Assembly (NCBI GenBank): GCA_020851035.1
Contig: JADZDM010000005.1
Span: 1 to 64,000, forward strand
From: Gemmatimonadaceae bacterium
GTDB lineage: Bacteria; Gemmatimonadota; Gemmatimonadetes; Gemmatimonadales; Gemmatimonadaceae
Reading direction: 5' to 3'
DNA: 64,000 nt
Positions 44,444 to 54,135 of this stretch are shown in pieces (positions within the stretch are counted from its first letter, which is position 1; each line of letters starts with the position of its first letter). The notes beneath the pieces are model-generated. The model worked only from the letters and a program-made list of their open reading frames with translations, did no database searches and was not told where the DNA came from. The position numbers and the translations under genes are program-made.

Positions 44444-46336
44444 ATGAGCACACGACTCACGCGCCTCGCCCTCACTGCCGGCATGATGTTGCTGTCGGCC
44501 TGTGGTGGCCGGCAGGCGCCCACGATATCCGGCGGTGGCACGGCCAGCATCAGCGTCGCAACCGGTGCGGCCACCCTGTCCGTCGCCCAGGCGGCGGCAG
44601 CCACGGCGGAGATCAGCATCGCCCGCACCATCTACTCCGGTGACGTGGCACTGTCGGCGGAGGGGCTTCCGTCCGGCATCACCGCGACCTTCGCCCCCCC
44701 GACACTCGCCGGCAGCACCATCACCAGCAGCCTCACGCTGCAGGCCTCCGGCACGGCGGCGGTCGGCACCAGCACCATCACGGTCCGCGCGCGCGGCACC
44801 GGCGTCGCCGACGCGGTGACCACGATCGCGATCACCGTCACCACCGCCGGCGCAAGCGCGGCGATCGGACTGACCGCCAGCCCGGTGAACGCCGACATCC
44901 TCGCCGGCGATCCGGCGTCCACGACCGTCACCTTCACGCGCAGCGGCGGCTTCACCGGCGCCGTGACGTTCACGGTGACCGGCGCCCCCGCCGGGATGAC
45001 GACGACGTTTTCCTCGGCCAACCCAGTCACCGTGCCGAGTGGCAGCCTGTCCATCACCACCACGCCCGCCGTGACACCGGGCACGTACACCCTCACGCTG
45101 CACGCGACCAGCGCCGGCATCACCGAGGCCACGGCCACCTGGCTCGTGAAGATCGCGCCGCTCCCGGTGAACGCCTTCACCTGGCGCTTCTGCAACCCGG
45201 CCCGCATCCCGGCGTTCTTCGCCTACCAGAACGGCCCGGAGGCGGCGTGGCGCAGGGCGACCGACGTGAGCACCGGCGTGTTCAGCTTCAACGTGGACCA
45301 GCCGCAGATCGGCATCGCCACTGTCGCCACGGAGAATGGCCTGGTCACGACGCGGGTGCAGTACGTCGGGCTGGGTGAGGTGGCGGCGACCGCGGCAGCG
45401 GAATGCGCCGGCAATCCCGCCCCGGGCACCAAGGCGCACACGGGTTCCGTGTCCGGCCTCAGCTCGGCCACCGAGGTCGTCACCGCTTCACTCGGGAATG
45501 TGGTCTCGAGCGGCGCGTCGCTGCTGAATCCGACCTTCAGCCTCGCGCAGGTGCTGGACGGCCCGCGCGACCTCGTCGCCGTGCTCTCGAACGTCGCGGC
45601 AAGCACCGCATCGCGGCTCTACCTGCGGCGCGACGTGAACAGCGCGACCGGCACGTCGCTCGGCGCACTCGACCTGTTCGGCACACACTCGTTCGCCCCG
45701 GCCAGCGCGCCGTTGACGGTGACGGCGCCGAACGACGGCACCCTGCTGGCGCAGACCGAGTTCACCACCGCCAACGGCAGTGCGGCGACGCTCACCTCGC
45801 CGCAACTCTCGAGCGGCGTGGCCGCGACGTACCAGGGCGTGCCCGAGGCGGCGATGCGGGCCACGGATGTGCAGCTCGTGCGCGTCTCGCAGAGCGTGAC
45901 GAACAGCTCGCTCAGCCGCTCGACGGCCCGGTACATACGCGGGCCGCTGGCGCTGGCACTCACCATGCCCCCCGACCCGGGGGCGCCGACCGTCACGCCG
46001 GTCACCGGATACGCCTACCCGCGCGCCACCGTGAGCGGCGCGCTGCCCAGCGCCTACAACGGCCGCGTGGAGTTCCTGCTGCAGCAGCCGGCCCGGTTCC
46101 GCGCCTTCGCCCTCGCCGCCACACCCGCGGGCCGTGGCAGCTCCACCGCATACTCGCTCTCGATTCCCGATTTCAGTGCGCTGGCCGGCTGGCAGGCGTC
46201 CTGGGCGCTGTCGTCGGGCGCCGCCACCATCACGAGCAGTTTCGCGGGCAGCGCCAATGCCGCGGCGGATGGCACCCCGATTCCCGGCACGACGCTGGTG
46301 AGCGTGATCCGCAGCGGCGCCTTCACCCTCCCCTGA
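44444..46336 (+). CDS. Ig-like lipoprotein
   Basis: A 630-residue protein with a lipoprotein signal (MMLLSAC, Cys at 20). Two Ig-like beta-domains at about 30-115 and 120-235 share 'VALSAEGLPSGITATFAPPTLAGSTITSSLTLQ'-type repeats (sequences about Pro-Ser-Gly and Thr/Ser/Ala-rich). The C-terminal part has Ala/Ser/Gly-rich beta-strand repeats. I recognise no catalytic motif. It is likely an outer-surface adhesive or structural protein. There is a 154-bp gap after sufU2. Confidence 0.7.
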   Translation: MSTRLTRLALTAGMMLLSACGGRQAPTISGGGTASISVATGAATLSVAQAAAATAEISIARTIYSGDVALSAEGLPSGITATFAPPTLAGSTITSSLTLQASGTAAVGTSTITVRARGTGVADAVTTIAITVTTAGASAAIGLTASPVNADILAGDPASTTVTFTRSGGFTGAVTFTVTGAPAGMTTTFSSANPVTVPSGSLSITTTPAVTPGTYTLTLHATSAGITEATATWLVKIAPLPVNAFTWRFCNPARIPAFFAYQNGPEAAWRRATDVSTGVFSFNVDQPQIGIATVATENGLVTTRVQYVGLGEVAATAAAECAGNPAPGTKAHTGSVSGLSSATEVVTASLGNVVSSGASLLNPTFSLAQVLDGPRDLVAVLSNVAASTASRLYLRRDVNSATGTSLGALDLFGTHSFAPASAPLTVTAPNDGTLLAQTEFTTANGSAATLTSPQLSSGVAATYQGVPEAAMRATDVQLVRVSQSVTNSSLSRSTARYIRGPLALALTMPPDPGAPTVTPVTGYAYPRATVSGALPSAYNGRVEFLLQQPARFRAFALAATPAGRGSSTAYSLSIPDFSALAGWQASWALSSGAATITSSFAGSANAAADGTPIPGTTLVSVIRSGAFTLP

Positions 46337-46360
46337 GCCGCGCCACGCGCATCGGTGATG

Positions 46361-46400
46361 CCACGCGGGCACCCTGGTGATCACCGGGGTGCCCGCGTGG
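46361..46400. terminator. Long palindromic bidirectional terminator
   Basis: CCACGCGGGCACCC (46361-46374) pairs with GGGTGCCCGCGTGG (46387-46400), and the 12 bases between contain the self-complementary GGTGATCACC. The 40-bp near-perfect palindrome lies between the convergent Ig-like and hexosaminidase genes. Confidence 0.65.
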
Positions 46401-46423
46401 CCGTCCTGCCCACCGCGGCCGCG

Positions 46424-48499
46424 TCACGGCACCGGCGCGGGCCTCGGGATGCCGAGCTGCTCCATCGAGGGCAGTGTCTTCGTGCGCCGGAACTGCGACA
46501 TGGCATTGCGGATCGCGTCGGCGCGCTGGATCCAGAGCTGGGCGGCGTTGTCGTAGCGGTTGGTGAGGTTGCCGAGGTAGGTGGGACGGTTCTCGTTCGC
46601 CCAGGCGTGCTCGTACACCTCGCGGCCCAGCACGTAGCCTTCCTTCAGGTCGCCGATGCGACCGTTGAGCGGCGAGACGATGTCCATCAGCTCGTTGCGG
46701 GTGTTGGCGTTGACCGGCGTGCTGGCGCGCGCGTACATCTGCGCGATCTCGTCGGCGAACTGAAACTTCATGCCGATGAAGTCGAGGCGGCGGGCGCCGA
46801 CCTCCATCGCCTCGAGCGCGGCCTGCTCGCGCAGGTCAGGCTGCAGCGCCTTCGCCTCGGCGATCAGCACCAGCGCCGACTCGGCCTGGATGCGGAGCTG
46901 CCGTAGCCCCGGCCGGATCTTCTGCGCCATCACCTGGCCCTCCGCCGACCACGGGTCCAGCCAGTACAGGTCATTCCGGCCATCGCCCTGGTTGGTCTGG
47001 ATCAGCGCCGCATGCGCCGCCGTCAGCTTGCGCTGCGCAAGGTCGATCCTGCCGGTGGTGTCGCCATGGAAGACGCGCCCGTACGCGCGCTCGAACTCGG
47101 GAATGCTCGCCTCGCCCGGCTGCCAGGCGGCCGCGGCACCGAACAGCACGCCGTACCACACCTGCTCGAACAGCGCGTCACCATCGTCGTCCCAGTTGGT
47201 GTTCAGCATGCCGGTGGCACCGAACTTCTGGCCGTCGCGCACGAACGCCTGGATGTTCCGCAGCGCGGTGGCGTTGTTCGGGTAGACCACGTTCCAGTTG
47301 TTCACGCCCGGCGCCACCCAGGTCTCCATGCCGGCGTCGGCGAAGGGCTTCAGGCAGCGCTCGAAGCCGTTGAACGACCAGTAGTCCCAGCACACCGCGA
47401 TCATCTCCTTCGGCAGGATCCCCACCAGCTGGGGTGACTCCATCGCGATGTCGGCCCAGAACATGAGCCGCTTGCCGTTGGGCCGGAGCGCCGTGTTGAT
47501 GTCCTTCAGGAACTGCAGGTACACGCGGCCCAGGCCCTCGGCCTGCACCCGGTCGCGCGTCTGGCCACGCCCGAGCTCCACCGTCTCGTCGGCACCGATG
47601 TGCACGAAGCGCGACGGGAAGAGGGAGTCGATCTCGGCGAACCACGACTTGATCAGCGCCATCGAGCCCGGCTTGCCCGGGGCCAGCACGTGTCCATGCG
47701 GCGTCTCGGCGAGGTCCGCATACAGCTCGTACTTCAGCACGTGGTGAAGGTGGCCGAAGGCCTCCTGCTCCGGGATCACGTCGATGTGGTACTTCGCGGC
47801 ATACGCGATCAGCTCGCGGACGTCCGCGCGCGACATCGCACCGCGCGGCGGGGCGATCAGCGGGTTCGCGGAGTACGCCAGCGAGTGCTCGTAGTAGGGC
47901 GAGTAGACGTTCATCTTGACGGCGGCGAAGCGGCGGATCTGCGCCTTCTGCCAGGCGAGCGTCGGCACCGGGCCGCGTGACAGGTCGTCGTGGAAGCCAC
48001 GGTAGCGCATCGCCGGCCAGTCACGGATCGTGGCCGCCTGCAGCACCGCCGCCGGCCCGGTGCCCGACACGAGCTGTTTCAGCGTCTGCGCGCCGTAGAA
48101 CACGCCACGCGGCGTCGCACCGATCACGTGGGCCCCGCTGCTGTCGGCCAGGAGGAGGTAGCCCTCCGCCGTCATGGCGGTGTCGAAGGTCATCTTGTGG
48201 TCGCGCAGCACCTGGGTGGCGCGCGCCGTGCCGAGCCGCAGGAGCTCCACGCGGTAGCGTGCCGCACCGGCCACCGTGTCGGCACGGACGCGGCGCTCGG
48301 CCATCGCCTCCACCAGGTCACGCGCCGTGAAGGCGTCCTCGGGGTTCGGGGCGTAGGTGATGCTGAGGCCGGAGGCCAGCGGCACCTGCACCCCGCGCAC
48401 GAACTCGCGCGGCAGAGGGATCAGGCGGAGGGGTGCCGACTGGGCCGCGAGGGGGGCCGCGACAGTCGCACTGAGCAGGATGAGGGCAGGTATGCGCAT
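46424..48499 (-). CDS. Secreted GH20 beta-N-acetylhexosaminidase
   Basis: A 691-residue protein with a signal peptide (LILLSATVAAPLAAQS). The GH20b domain is at about 25-130, the catalytic barrel starts near 150 (MRYRGFHDDLSRGPVP). The acid/base pair is in HIGADETVELG (DE near residue 302), the GH20 signature. Members release terminal GlcNAc/GalNAc from chitin, peptidoglycan and glycoproteins, using the substrate's own acetamido group. The C-terminal 180 residues form an extra helical domain. It is divergent from the HAD gene. Confidence 0.92.
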   Translation of the reverse strand: MRIPALILLSATVAAPLAAQSAPLRLIPLPREFVRGVQVPLASGLSITYAPNPEDAFTARDLVEAMAERRVRADTVAGAARYRVELLRLGTARATQVLRDHKMTFDTAMTAEGYLLLADSSGAHVIGATPRGVFYGAQTLKQLVSGTGPAAVLQAATIRDWPAMRYRGFHDDLSRGPVPTLAWQKAQIRRFAAVKMNVYSPYYEHSLAYSANPLIAPPRGAMSRADVRELIAYAAKYHIDVIPEQEAFGHLHHVLKYELYADLAETPHGHVLAPGKPGSMALIKSWFAEIDSLFPSRFVHIGADETVELGRGQTRDRVQAEGLGRVYLQFLKDINTALRPNGKRLMFWADIAMESPQLVGILPKEMIAVCWDYWSFNGFERCLKPFADAGMETWVAPGVNNWNVVYPNNATALRNIQAFVRDGQKFGATGMLNTNWDDDGDALFEQVWYGVLFGAAAAWQPGEASIPEFERAYGRVFHGDTTGRIDLAQRKLTAAHAALIQTNQGDGRNDLYWLDPWSAEGQVMAQKIRPGLRQLRIQAESALVLIAEAKALQPDLREQAALEAMEVGARRLDFIGMKFQFADEIAQMYARASTPVNANTRNELMDIVSPLNGRIGDLKEGYVLGREVYEHAWANENRPTYLGNLTNRYDNAAQLWIQRADAIRNAMSQFRRTKTLPSMEQLGIPRPAPVP

Positions 48500-48593
48500 G
48501 CCCGAAATGTGTCACCGTCACCGCCGGAAGTGGGTCCGCACGCCGCGCACCGCGGCGCACGCAGCCGGTCGCACGTTCGCCTATCTTGTCGCG

Positions 48594-49196
48594 ATGCACC
48601 TCGACATCCCGGCCGGCGACTTCGGCGCCTACCTCTTCGACCTCGATGGCACGCTGGTGGACTCGATGCCGGTGCACCTCCGCGCGTGGTCGGCAGCCCT
48701 GGCGCGTGCCGGCCTGCGGGTGCCCTTCGACGAGGCCTACTTTTACTCGCTCGGCGGCGTGCCGACGCTCGAGTCGGCCGAGCTGTTCGGTGCGCACTAC
48801 GGCCTCGAGTTCGACGCGCACCGGCTGGTCGAGGAGAAGGAGCTGCTCTATCTCGACCTGCTCGACGAGGTGCACGAGATCGGTCCCGTGGCCGACTTCG
48901 CGCGACGGGTCTCGCGCACGCACCCCGTTGCGATCGTCACCGGCGGCGGTCCCGAGATCGCCTATCCTGCGCTGGAGGTCACGGGGCTGCGCGCGCTGTT
49001 CCCGGTCGTGATCACGCCGCACGACGTGGCAGCCGGCCGCGGCAAGCCGGCGCCGGACATGTTCCTCCTGGCTGCCGCGCGGCTGGGCGTGGCACCCGGA
49101 CGCTGCCTCGTGTTCGAGGACGCGATGCCGGGCGTCGAGGCCGCGCGCGCGGCGGGGATGCAGGTGGTGGTCGTGCCGCGCGGCACCACCGCCTGA
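48594..49196 (+). CDS. HAD-family phosphatase
   Basis: A 200-residue subfamily I HAD hydrolase. Motif I is FDLDGTLVDS (nucleophile Asp), motif II VTGGGPE, motif III GRGKPAPDMFLLA (Lys) and motif IV VFEDAMPGVEAA. Similar proteins include beta-phosphoglucomutase and phosphoglycolate phosphatase; the substrate is unknown. The ATG at 48594 begins just before the family start. It is 94 bp from the divergent hexosaminidase. Confidence 0.9.
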   Translation: MHLDIPAGDFGAYLFDLDGTLVDSMPVHLRAWSAALARAGLRVPFDEAYFYSLGGVPTLESAELFGAHYGLEFDAHRLVEEKELLYLDLLDEVHEIGPVADFARRVSRTHPVAIVTGGGPEIAYPALEVTGLRALFPVVITPHDVAAGRGKPAPDMFLLAAARLGVAPGRCLVFEDAMPGVEAARAAGMQVVVVPRGTTA

Positions 49197-49232
49197 CCCC
49201 GTGGCTGCGGTGCGCTCAGGCGCCGATGCGGT

Positions 49233-50093
49233 TCATGGCGATGCAGCCGCGCCGTGCCGGACCGCCGCGATGTACCCCGCCCGCATCCGCACCGTGACCG
49301 GCCCCGGCGCGCCGGTGCCGATGTCCCGGCCGTCCACCTGCACGATCGGCATCACGAACGCCGTCGCCGCCGTGATGAAGAGCTCCGACGCCGCCAGCAG
49401 CTCCACCGTCGTGATGCTGCGCTCGATCACCGGCAGCCGCTGCGCCGCGGCCAGCGCGAGCACCCGTTCGCGTGTGATCCCCGGCAGCACCTCGTGCCCG
49501 AGTGCGTGCGTGACCAGCGCGCCGTCGATGAGGGCGAAGAGCGTGGCGGCACCACCCTCGGTGAGCCGTCCGTCCTCGACCATGAGCGCCTCGAAGGCAC
49601 CGGCCGCCCGCGCGGCCTGCTTCGCCAGCACCTGCGGCAGCAGCGCGATGCTCTTGATGTCGCGACGGGCCCAGCGCTGGTCCGGCACCGTCACCGCCGT
49701 GGCACCCGCGGCGGCGCGCGGATGCTCAAGCACCGCCAGGGGACGCGCCCACGCCACCACGGTGGGCTGCGGTGCTGCGGGAAAGGCGAAGTCGCGCTCC
49801 GCCGGGCCGCGCGTGACCTGCAGGTACACGAGCCCCTCCGCGATCCCGTTCCGCTCGACCAGCGATCGCAGCTGGGCGTGGAGCGTCGCACGCGGCATCG
49901 GCAGTGGCAGCGCGATCTCGTGCAGCGACCGGTCGAGCCGGTCGAGATGCGGCCCGTCATCCACCAGGCAGCCGTCGACCACCGCGATCACCTCGTACAC
50001 GCCGTCGGCGAACAGGAAGCCACGGTCGAAGATGGAGACGGTGGCGTCCGCCTCGGGAAGGAACCGTCCGTTGACGCAGGCGATGCGGGTCAT
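49233..50093 (-). CDS. Class IV PLP aminotransferase, D-amino-acid aminotransferase-like
   Basis: A 286-residue enzyme. The PLP lysine lies in RRDIKSIALLPQ (near residue 145). 'DRGFLFADGVYEVI' and 'PGITRERVLALA' are hallmarks of class IV aminotransferases, and 'ELFITAATAFVMPIVQVDGR' is typical of D-alanine/D-amino-acid transaminases (aminotransfer between D-Ala and 2-oxoglutarate) rather than branched-chain or ADC lyase, though these cannot be excluded. Upstream frame is not used. It ends 36 bp from the HAD stop. Confidence 0.88.
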   Translation of the reverse strand: MTRIACVNGRFLPEADATVSIFDRGFLFADGVYEVIAVVDGCLVDDGPHLDRLDRSLHEIALPLPMPRATLHAQLRSLVERNGIAEGLVYLQVTRGPAERDFAFPAAPQPTVVAWARPLAVLEHPRAAAGATAVTVPDQRWARRDIKSIALLPQVLAKQAARAAGAFEALMVEDGRLTEGGAATLFALIDGALVTHALGHEVLPGITRERVLALAAAQRLPVIERSITTVELLAASELFITAATAFVMPIVQVDGRDIGTGAPGPVTVRMRAGYIAAVRHGAAASP

Positions 50094-50126
50094 GGGTGAA
50101 GGTACACCGACCGGAGGCCGGTGCCG

Positions 50127-50672
50127 ATGACTTCCGGCATGGCTCCTTCCTGGTCGTCGCTCTGGGCAGCGGTCGTGCGCTTCGCCCATGCCCGCGGTGC
50201 CGTGCCGGCCACCTTCGGCTGGAACCTCGCGCAGGGATCGGTGGTGCCTGGCCCGTCCGAGCTGCTGCTGGCCCCGCTCGTGCTCGCCGATCCCCCACGC
50301 GGCTGGCGACTGGCCGCCGCAGCCACCACCGGCTCGGTCCTCGGCGGCTGCATCGCGTGGTGGCTCGGTGCCGCGGCGTTCGAGACCATCGGGCGGCCGC
50401 TGCTGGGCTACATCGGCATCAGCGACACCATGCTCGCGCGCGCGATGGCATTGATGGCGAGGCATGGCTGGCTGTTCATCATCGGCAGCGTGCTCACGCC
50501 GGTGAGTGCGAAGGCCGTCTCCATCGGCGCCGGCGCGGTGGGCATGCCGCTCCCCGTGTTCGCGCTCGCGCTCACTACCGGCCGTGCCCTGCGGTTCAGC
50601 GTCGTGGTGGTCCTGTTGCGCACCAGCGCCGGTGTGCTCCACCGCTGGCGGCTGCAGCGCTTTCCCCCCTGA
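50127..50672 (+). CDS. YqaA-like VTT/DedA-type membrane protein
   Basis: A 181-residue membrane protein with about four helices. 'GWNLAQGSVVPGPSELLLAPLVLADPPRGWRLAAAATTGSVLGGCIAWWLG' resembles YqaA-type members of the VTT/SNARE-associated family, linked to lipid transport. The ATG at 50127 has GGAGG nine bases upstream. Its stop abuts the stop of the next gene (TGATCA). Confidence 0.75.
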   Translation: MTSGMAPSWSSLWAAVVRFAHARGAVPATFGWNLAQGSVVPGPSELLLAPLVLADPPRGWRLAAAATTGSVLGGCIAWWLGAAAFETIGRPLLGYIGISDTMLARAMALMARHGWLFIIGSVLTPVSAKAVSIGAGAVGMPLPVFALALTTGRALRFSVVVVLLRTSAGVLHRWRLQRFPP

Positions 50673-51283
<611 letters not shown>

Positions 51284-51287
<4 letters not shown>

Positions 51288-52072
51288 GCGCGTTCCATCC
51301 GCCGCGAGAGGCGCACCACCAGCAGCACGCCGAGCGCGACGCAGACCAGCGCAGCGGCCACCGGCAGCGCGGCACGCAGTCCGTACGTGACGTAGCGGTC
51401 GTACGCCAGGACGCTCGCCACGCGCGGGTGGTACGCCACCAGGACGATGGCGCCGAACTCGCTCGTGGCGCGCGCCCACATCGCGGTCGCTGCGGTCACG
51501 ATCCCGTTGCGGGCAATCGGCAACGTGACGCGCTGCACCGCCCGGAGCCGGTCGTCGCCGAGCGTCCGGGCCACCGCCTCGAGGCGCGGATCCACCCGCG
51601 CGATCGACTCCCGCGCGCCAAGGATGAACAGGGGCGCGCTCACCACGAGCATCGCCACCACGATGCCGACCGGGGAGTTCACGACCGACAGCCCCCGGGG
51701 GGCCAGCGTCGCACCGAGCGGACTGCCCCGTCCCAGCGCGAGCAGCAGGGCCATGCCGATCACCGGGTGTGGAATGACGAGCGGCAGTTCGAGCAGCGCC
51801 TCGAGCACCGCGCGCCCGCGGAAGGGCACGCGCGCCAGCAGGTACGCCACCGGGATGCCGCCCGCCACGGCCAGCGCCGTGGCGATCGTCGCCGACAGCA
51901 GCGTGAGCCCGATCGCCTGCAGCACCTCGCGATCGAGGAACGCGGTGAGCAGGCCACCGGCCCCCGCACCCGAGAGCAACGTGCCGGCCGGCAGCAGCAG
52001 TGCGACCACGAGCAGGGAGGCGAGCAGCGTCGCGAGCGCGAGCAGGACCTGCCGCACGGGGGAGCGCGTCAC
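51284..52072 (-). CDS. ABC transporter permease, molybdate/tungstate type
   Basis: A 262-residue inner-membrane protein with about six helices. The EAA-like loop 'EAVARTLGDDRLRAVQRVTLPIARNGIVTA' contacts the ATPase. It overlaps the binding-protein gene and the ATPase gene by 4 bp each (ATGA). The family (ModB/WtpB, CysTW type) transports oxyanions. Confidence 0.87.
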
Positions 52073-53019
52073 GGCGCGCCGTGCAGCGAGTCGCGGGCGC
52101 GCGTGACATGCACGCTGTCGAGCACGTCGAGGCCCGCGCGGCGCATGATGCGGCGGCTGTCGGCATCCAGCAGGCGCTCGCGCAGCACCGCCGCACGCAC
52201 GGGATCGATGCCCCCGGTGAGCACCGCGATGCCGTAGCGGATCGGCGTGCCCGTCATCTCGATCGAGTCACCCGGTGCGGCACCGGGCACCCGGACCCGC
52301 GCCTGCGCATAGCCGGCCACGTCCGCCGGCGCCGTGGAGCCGAGGTCGATGTCGCTGCCGAGCGTGACGTAGCGCAGGCCAAGAGCGCGGGCCAGCGACT
52401 CGTAGCACCAGGCCGCGTCGGCATCGCCGCTCTCGAGGAGTGCCGCGAGGTCGGATTCATTGCCGCGCACGAGCGCCGCCGGCGAGGCCGCCGCGAGGCG
52501 CTGCGCCAGCCCGGCCTCGTGCCGCGCCGCCTCCGTGAGGATCCACACCAGCTGTGTGCGATAGCCGAGCGGCGCGCGTGCCGGGTCGGTCCGCGCCACG
52601 CGCAGCGCGCCGGACGCCATCACCGCGGCCCAGTTGCGCGTCGTGACGGTGTCACCACCGGCCAGGCGTCGCGAGAGCGCCAGCACCACCCGGTTGCGCG
52701 CGAAGGTGGTCGACGCGGTGATGTGCGATGGCAGCAGGGTGCGCTCCATCTCGTCCGCATCGGCGGTGACGACCAGGTCGGGGATGCGGTGCAGCGAGGT
52801 CACGGCGCGGAGCATCTCGCGCGAACCCATGATCTCGAGCGTGGCCGGCGGGCCGCCGCTCGCGACGACCGAGTCGAGAGCGGCGCGGAGCGGACGGGCC
52901 AGGCTGCCGGCGGCAAAGACCGTCAGCGGTGCATCCGTTGCCGGCGCCTCCCGTCCACACCCCCCCGCCAGAACGATGAGCACCGCCAGCAGGCGGCGCC
53001 GGTATCGGGTCCCGTGCAT
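52069..53019 (-). CDS. Substrate-binding lipoprotein of molybdate/tungstate importer
   Basis: A 316-residue protein with a lipoprotein-like signal (LIVLAGGC). It starts 'LTVFAAGSLARPLRAALDSV' and 'GSREMLRAVTSLHRIPDLVVTADADEMERTL', which matches the WtpA tungstate/molybdate-binding family more than ModA. 'ARTDPARAPLGYRTQLVWIL' is also conserved. The long upstream frame overlaps the NatA gene in antisense and is not used. Confidence 0.85.
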   Translation of the reverse strand: MHGTRYRRRLLAVLIVLAGGCGREAPATDAPLTVFAAGSLARPLRAALDSVVASGGPPATLEIMGSREMLRAVTSLHRIPDLVVTADADEMERTLLPSHITASTTFARNRVVLALSRRLAGGDTVTTRNWAAVMASGALRVARTDPARAPLGYRTQLVWILTEAARHEAGLAQRLAAASPAALVRGNESDLAALLESGDADAAWCYESLARALGLRYVTLGSDIDLGSTAPADVAGYAQARVRVPGAAPGDSIEMTGTPIRYGIAVLTGGIDPVRAAVLRERLLDADSRRIMRRAGLDVLDSVHVTRARDSLHGAP

Positions 53020-53169
53020 CGGCCCAAGATACCCGGCGGGACTCCCGGCCACGAAACAGCGGGCGACGAATTCCCGTACGATTGGACAGCGATCGACCCC
53101 TGCCGTGCCTCGCTTACCTTGCACCCGTCGCACCGGCACGCTGCCGGCGACCGTCTCCCAGCCGCCACC

Positions 53170-54135
53170 ATGTCCGAACTCGCCATCGATATCCGGGGCG
53201 TGACGAAGCGCTACGCGGAGCACCATGCCGTGCGCGACCTGTCGCTGCAGGTGCCCCGCGGCACCGTCTATGGCCTGCTCGGCCCCAACGGCGCCGGCAA
53301 GACGACGACGATCCGCATGATCCTCGACATCATCGCCCCCGACGAGGGGTCGATCGCGATCTTCGGCACGAAGCACAACGCGAAGGGCGTGCTGGACCGC
53401 ATCGGCTACCTCCCCGAGGAGCGAGGCCTGTACAAGAAGATGAAGGTCCGGGACGTGCTCAAGTTCCTCGCGGAGCTCAAGGGCGTCGGCGGTGCCGAGG
53501 CCGAGAAGCGGATCGACACCTGGATGGACCGCATGTCGCTCCGCACCGCCGACAAGGACTGGGGCGAGTCGAAGGTCGATGAACTGAGCCGCGGCATGCA
53601 GCAGAAGGTGCAGTTCATCGGCACGCTGCTCCACGATCCCGAGCTGGTGATCCTCGATGAGCCGTTCAGCGGGCTCGATCCGATCAACGCCCAGGCGCTG
53701 AAGGACACCGTCGTCGAGCTCAAGGACCGCGGCCGCACCGTCATCTTCAGCACCCACATCATGGACAACGCCGAGAAGCTCTGCGACGCCGTGTGCATCA
53801 TCGCCCAGGGGCGGAAGGTGCTCGACGGGAGCGTCTCCGACGTGAAGGCGGCACACGCCGGCCGCACCGTCGCGGTGGCTTTCGACGGGGCACCGGGCGC
53901 CGCCGTCGACCTCGTGCTCGGCGACCCGGCGCTGGTGTCCGGCATGGACGACCAGAACCGCTACCTCGAGATCGAGCTCGCCGCCGGTGCCTCGTCGGGT
54001 GAGCTCCTCCGCCGGCTGGTCGATGCCGGTGCCTCGTTGCAGCGCTTCGAGCGCGTGCAGCCCTCACTCCACCGGATCTTCCTCGAGAAGGTCGGTGCCA
54101 CCGGTGTCGAAGCGGGGATGAGCGGCCATGGATAA
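53170..54135 (+). CDS. ABC transporter ATPase, NatA-like
   Basis: A 321-residue ATPase with Walker A GPNGAGKTT, signature ELSRGMQQK, Walker B LVILDEPFSGLDP and a C-terminal DUF4162-like domain (residues about 215-320). With the 437-residue permease it forms an exporter of the Na+/antibiotic/lipid type (NatAB). The start is the ATG at MSELAIDIRG; 150 bp separates it from the divergent binding protein gene. It overlaps the permease gene by 8 bp. Confidence 0.88.
   Translation: MSELAIDIRGVTKRYAEHHAVRDLSLQVPRGTVYGLLGPNGAGKTTTIRMILDIIAPDEGSIAIFGTKHNAKGVLDRIGYLPEERGLYKKMKVRDVLKFLAELKGVGGAEAEKRIDTWMDRMSLRTADKDWGESKVDELSRGMQQKVQFIGTLLHDPELVILDEPFSGLDPINAQALKDTVVELKDRGRTVIFSTHIMDNAEKLCDAVCIIAQGRKVLDGSVSDVKAAHAGRTVAVAFDGAPGAAVDLVLGDPALVSGMDDQNRYLEIELAAGASSGELLRRLVDAGASLQRFERVQPSLHRIFLEKVGATGVEAGMSGHG

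Noticed and set aside
50094-50642. N-terminal extension of the aminotransferase frame to 50642
   Set aside because: It is antisense to the YqaA-like gene, His/Gly/Glu-rich and without domain; family start is MTRIACVNGRF at 50093.
53020-53856. N-terminal extension of the binding-protein frame to 53856
   Set aside because: Antisense to the NatA-like gene, and the lipoprotein signal at 53019 gives the natural start.
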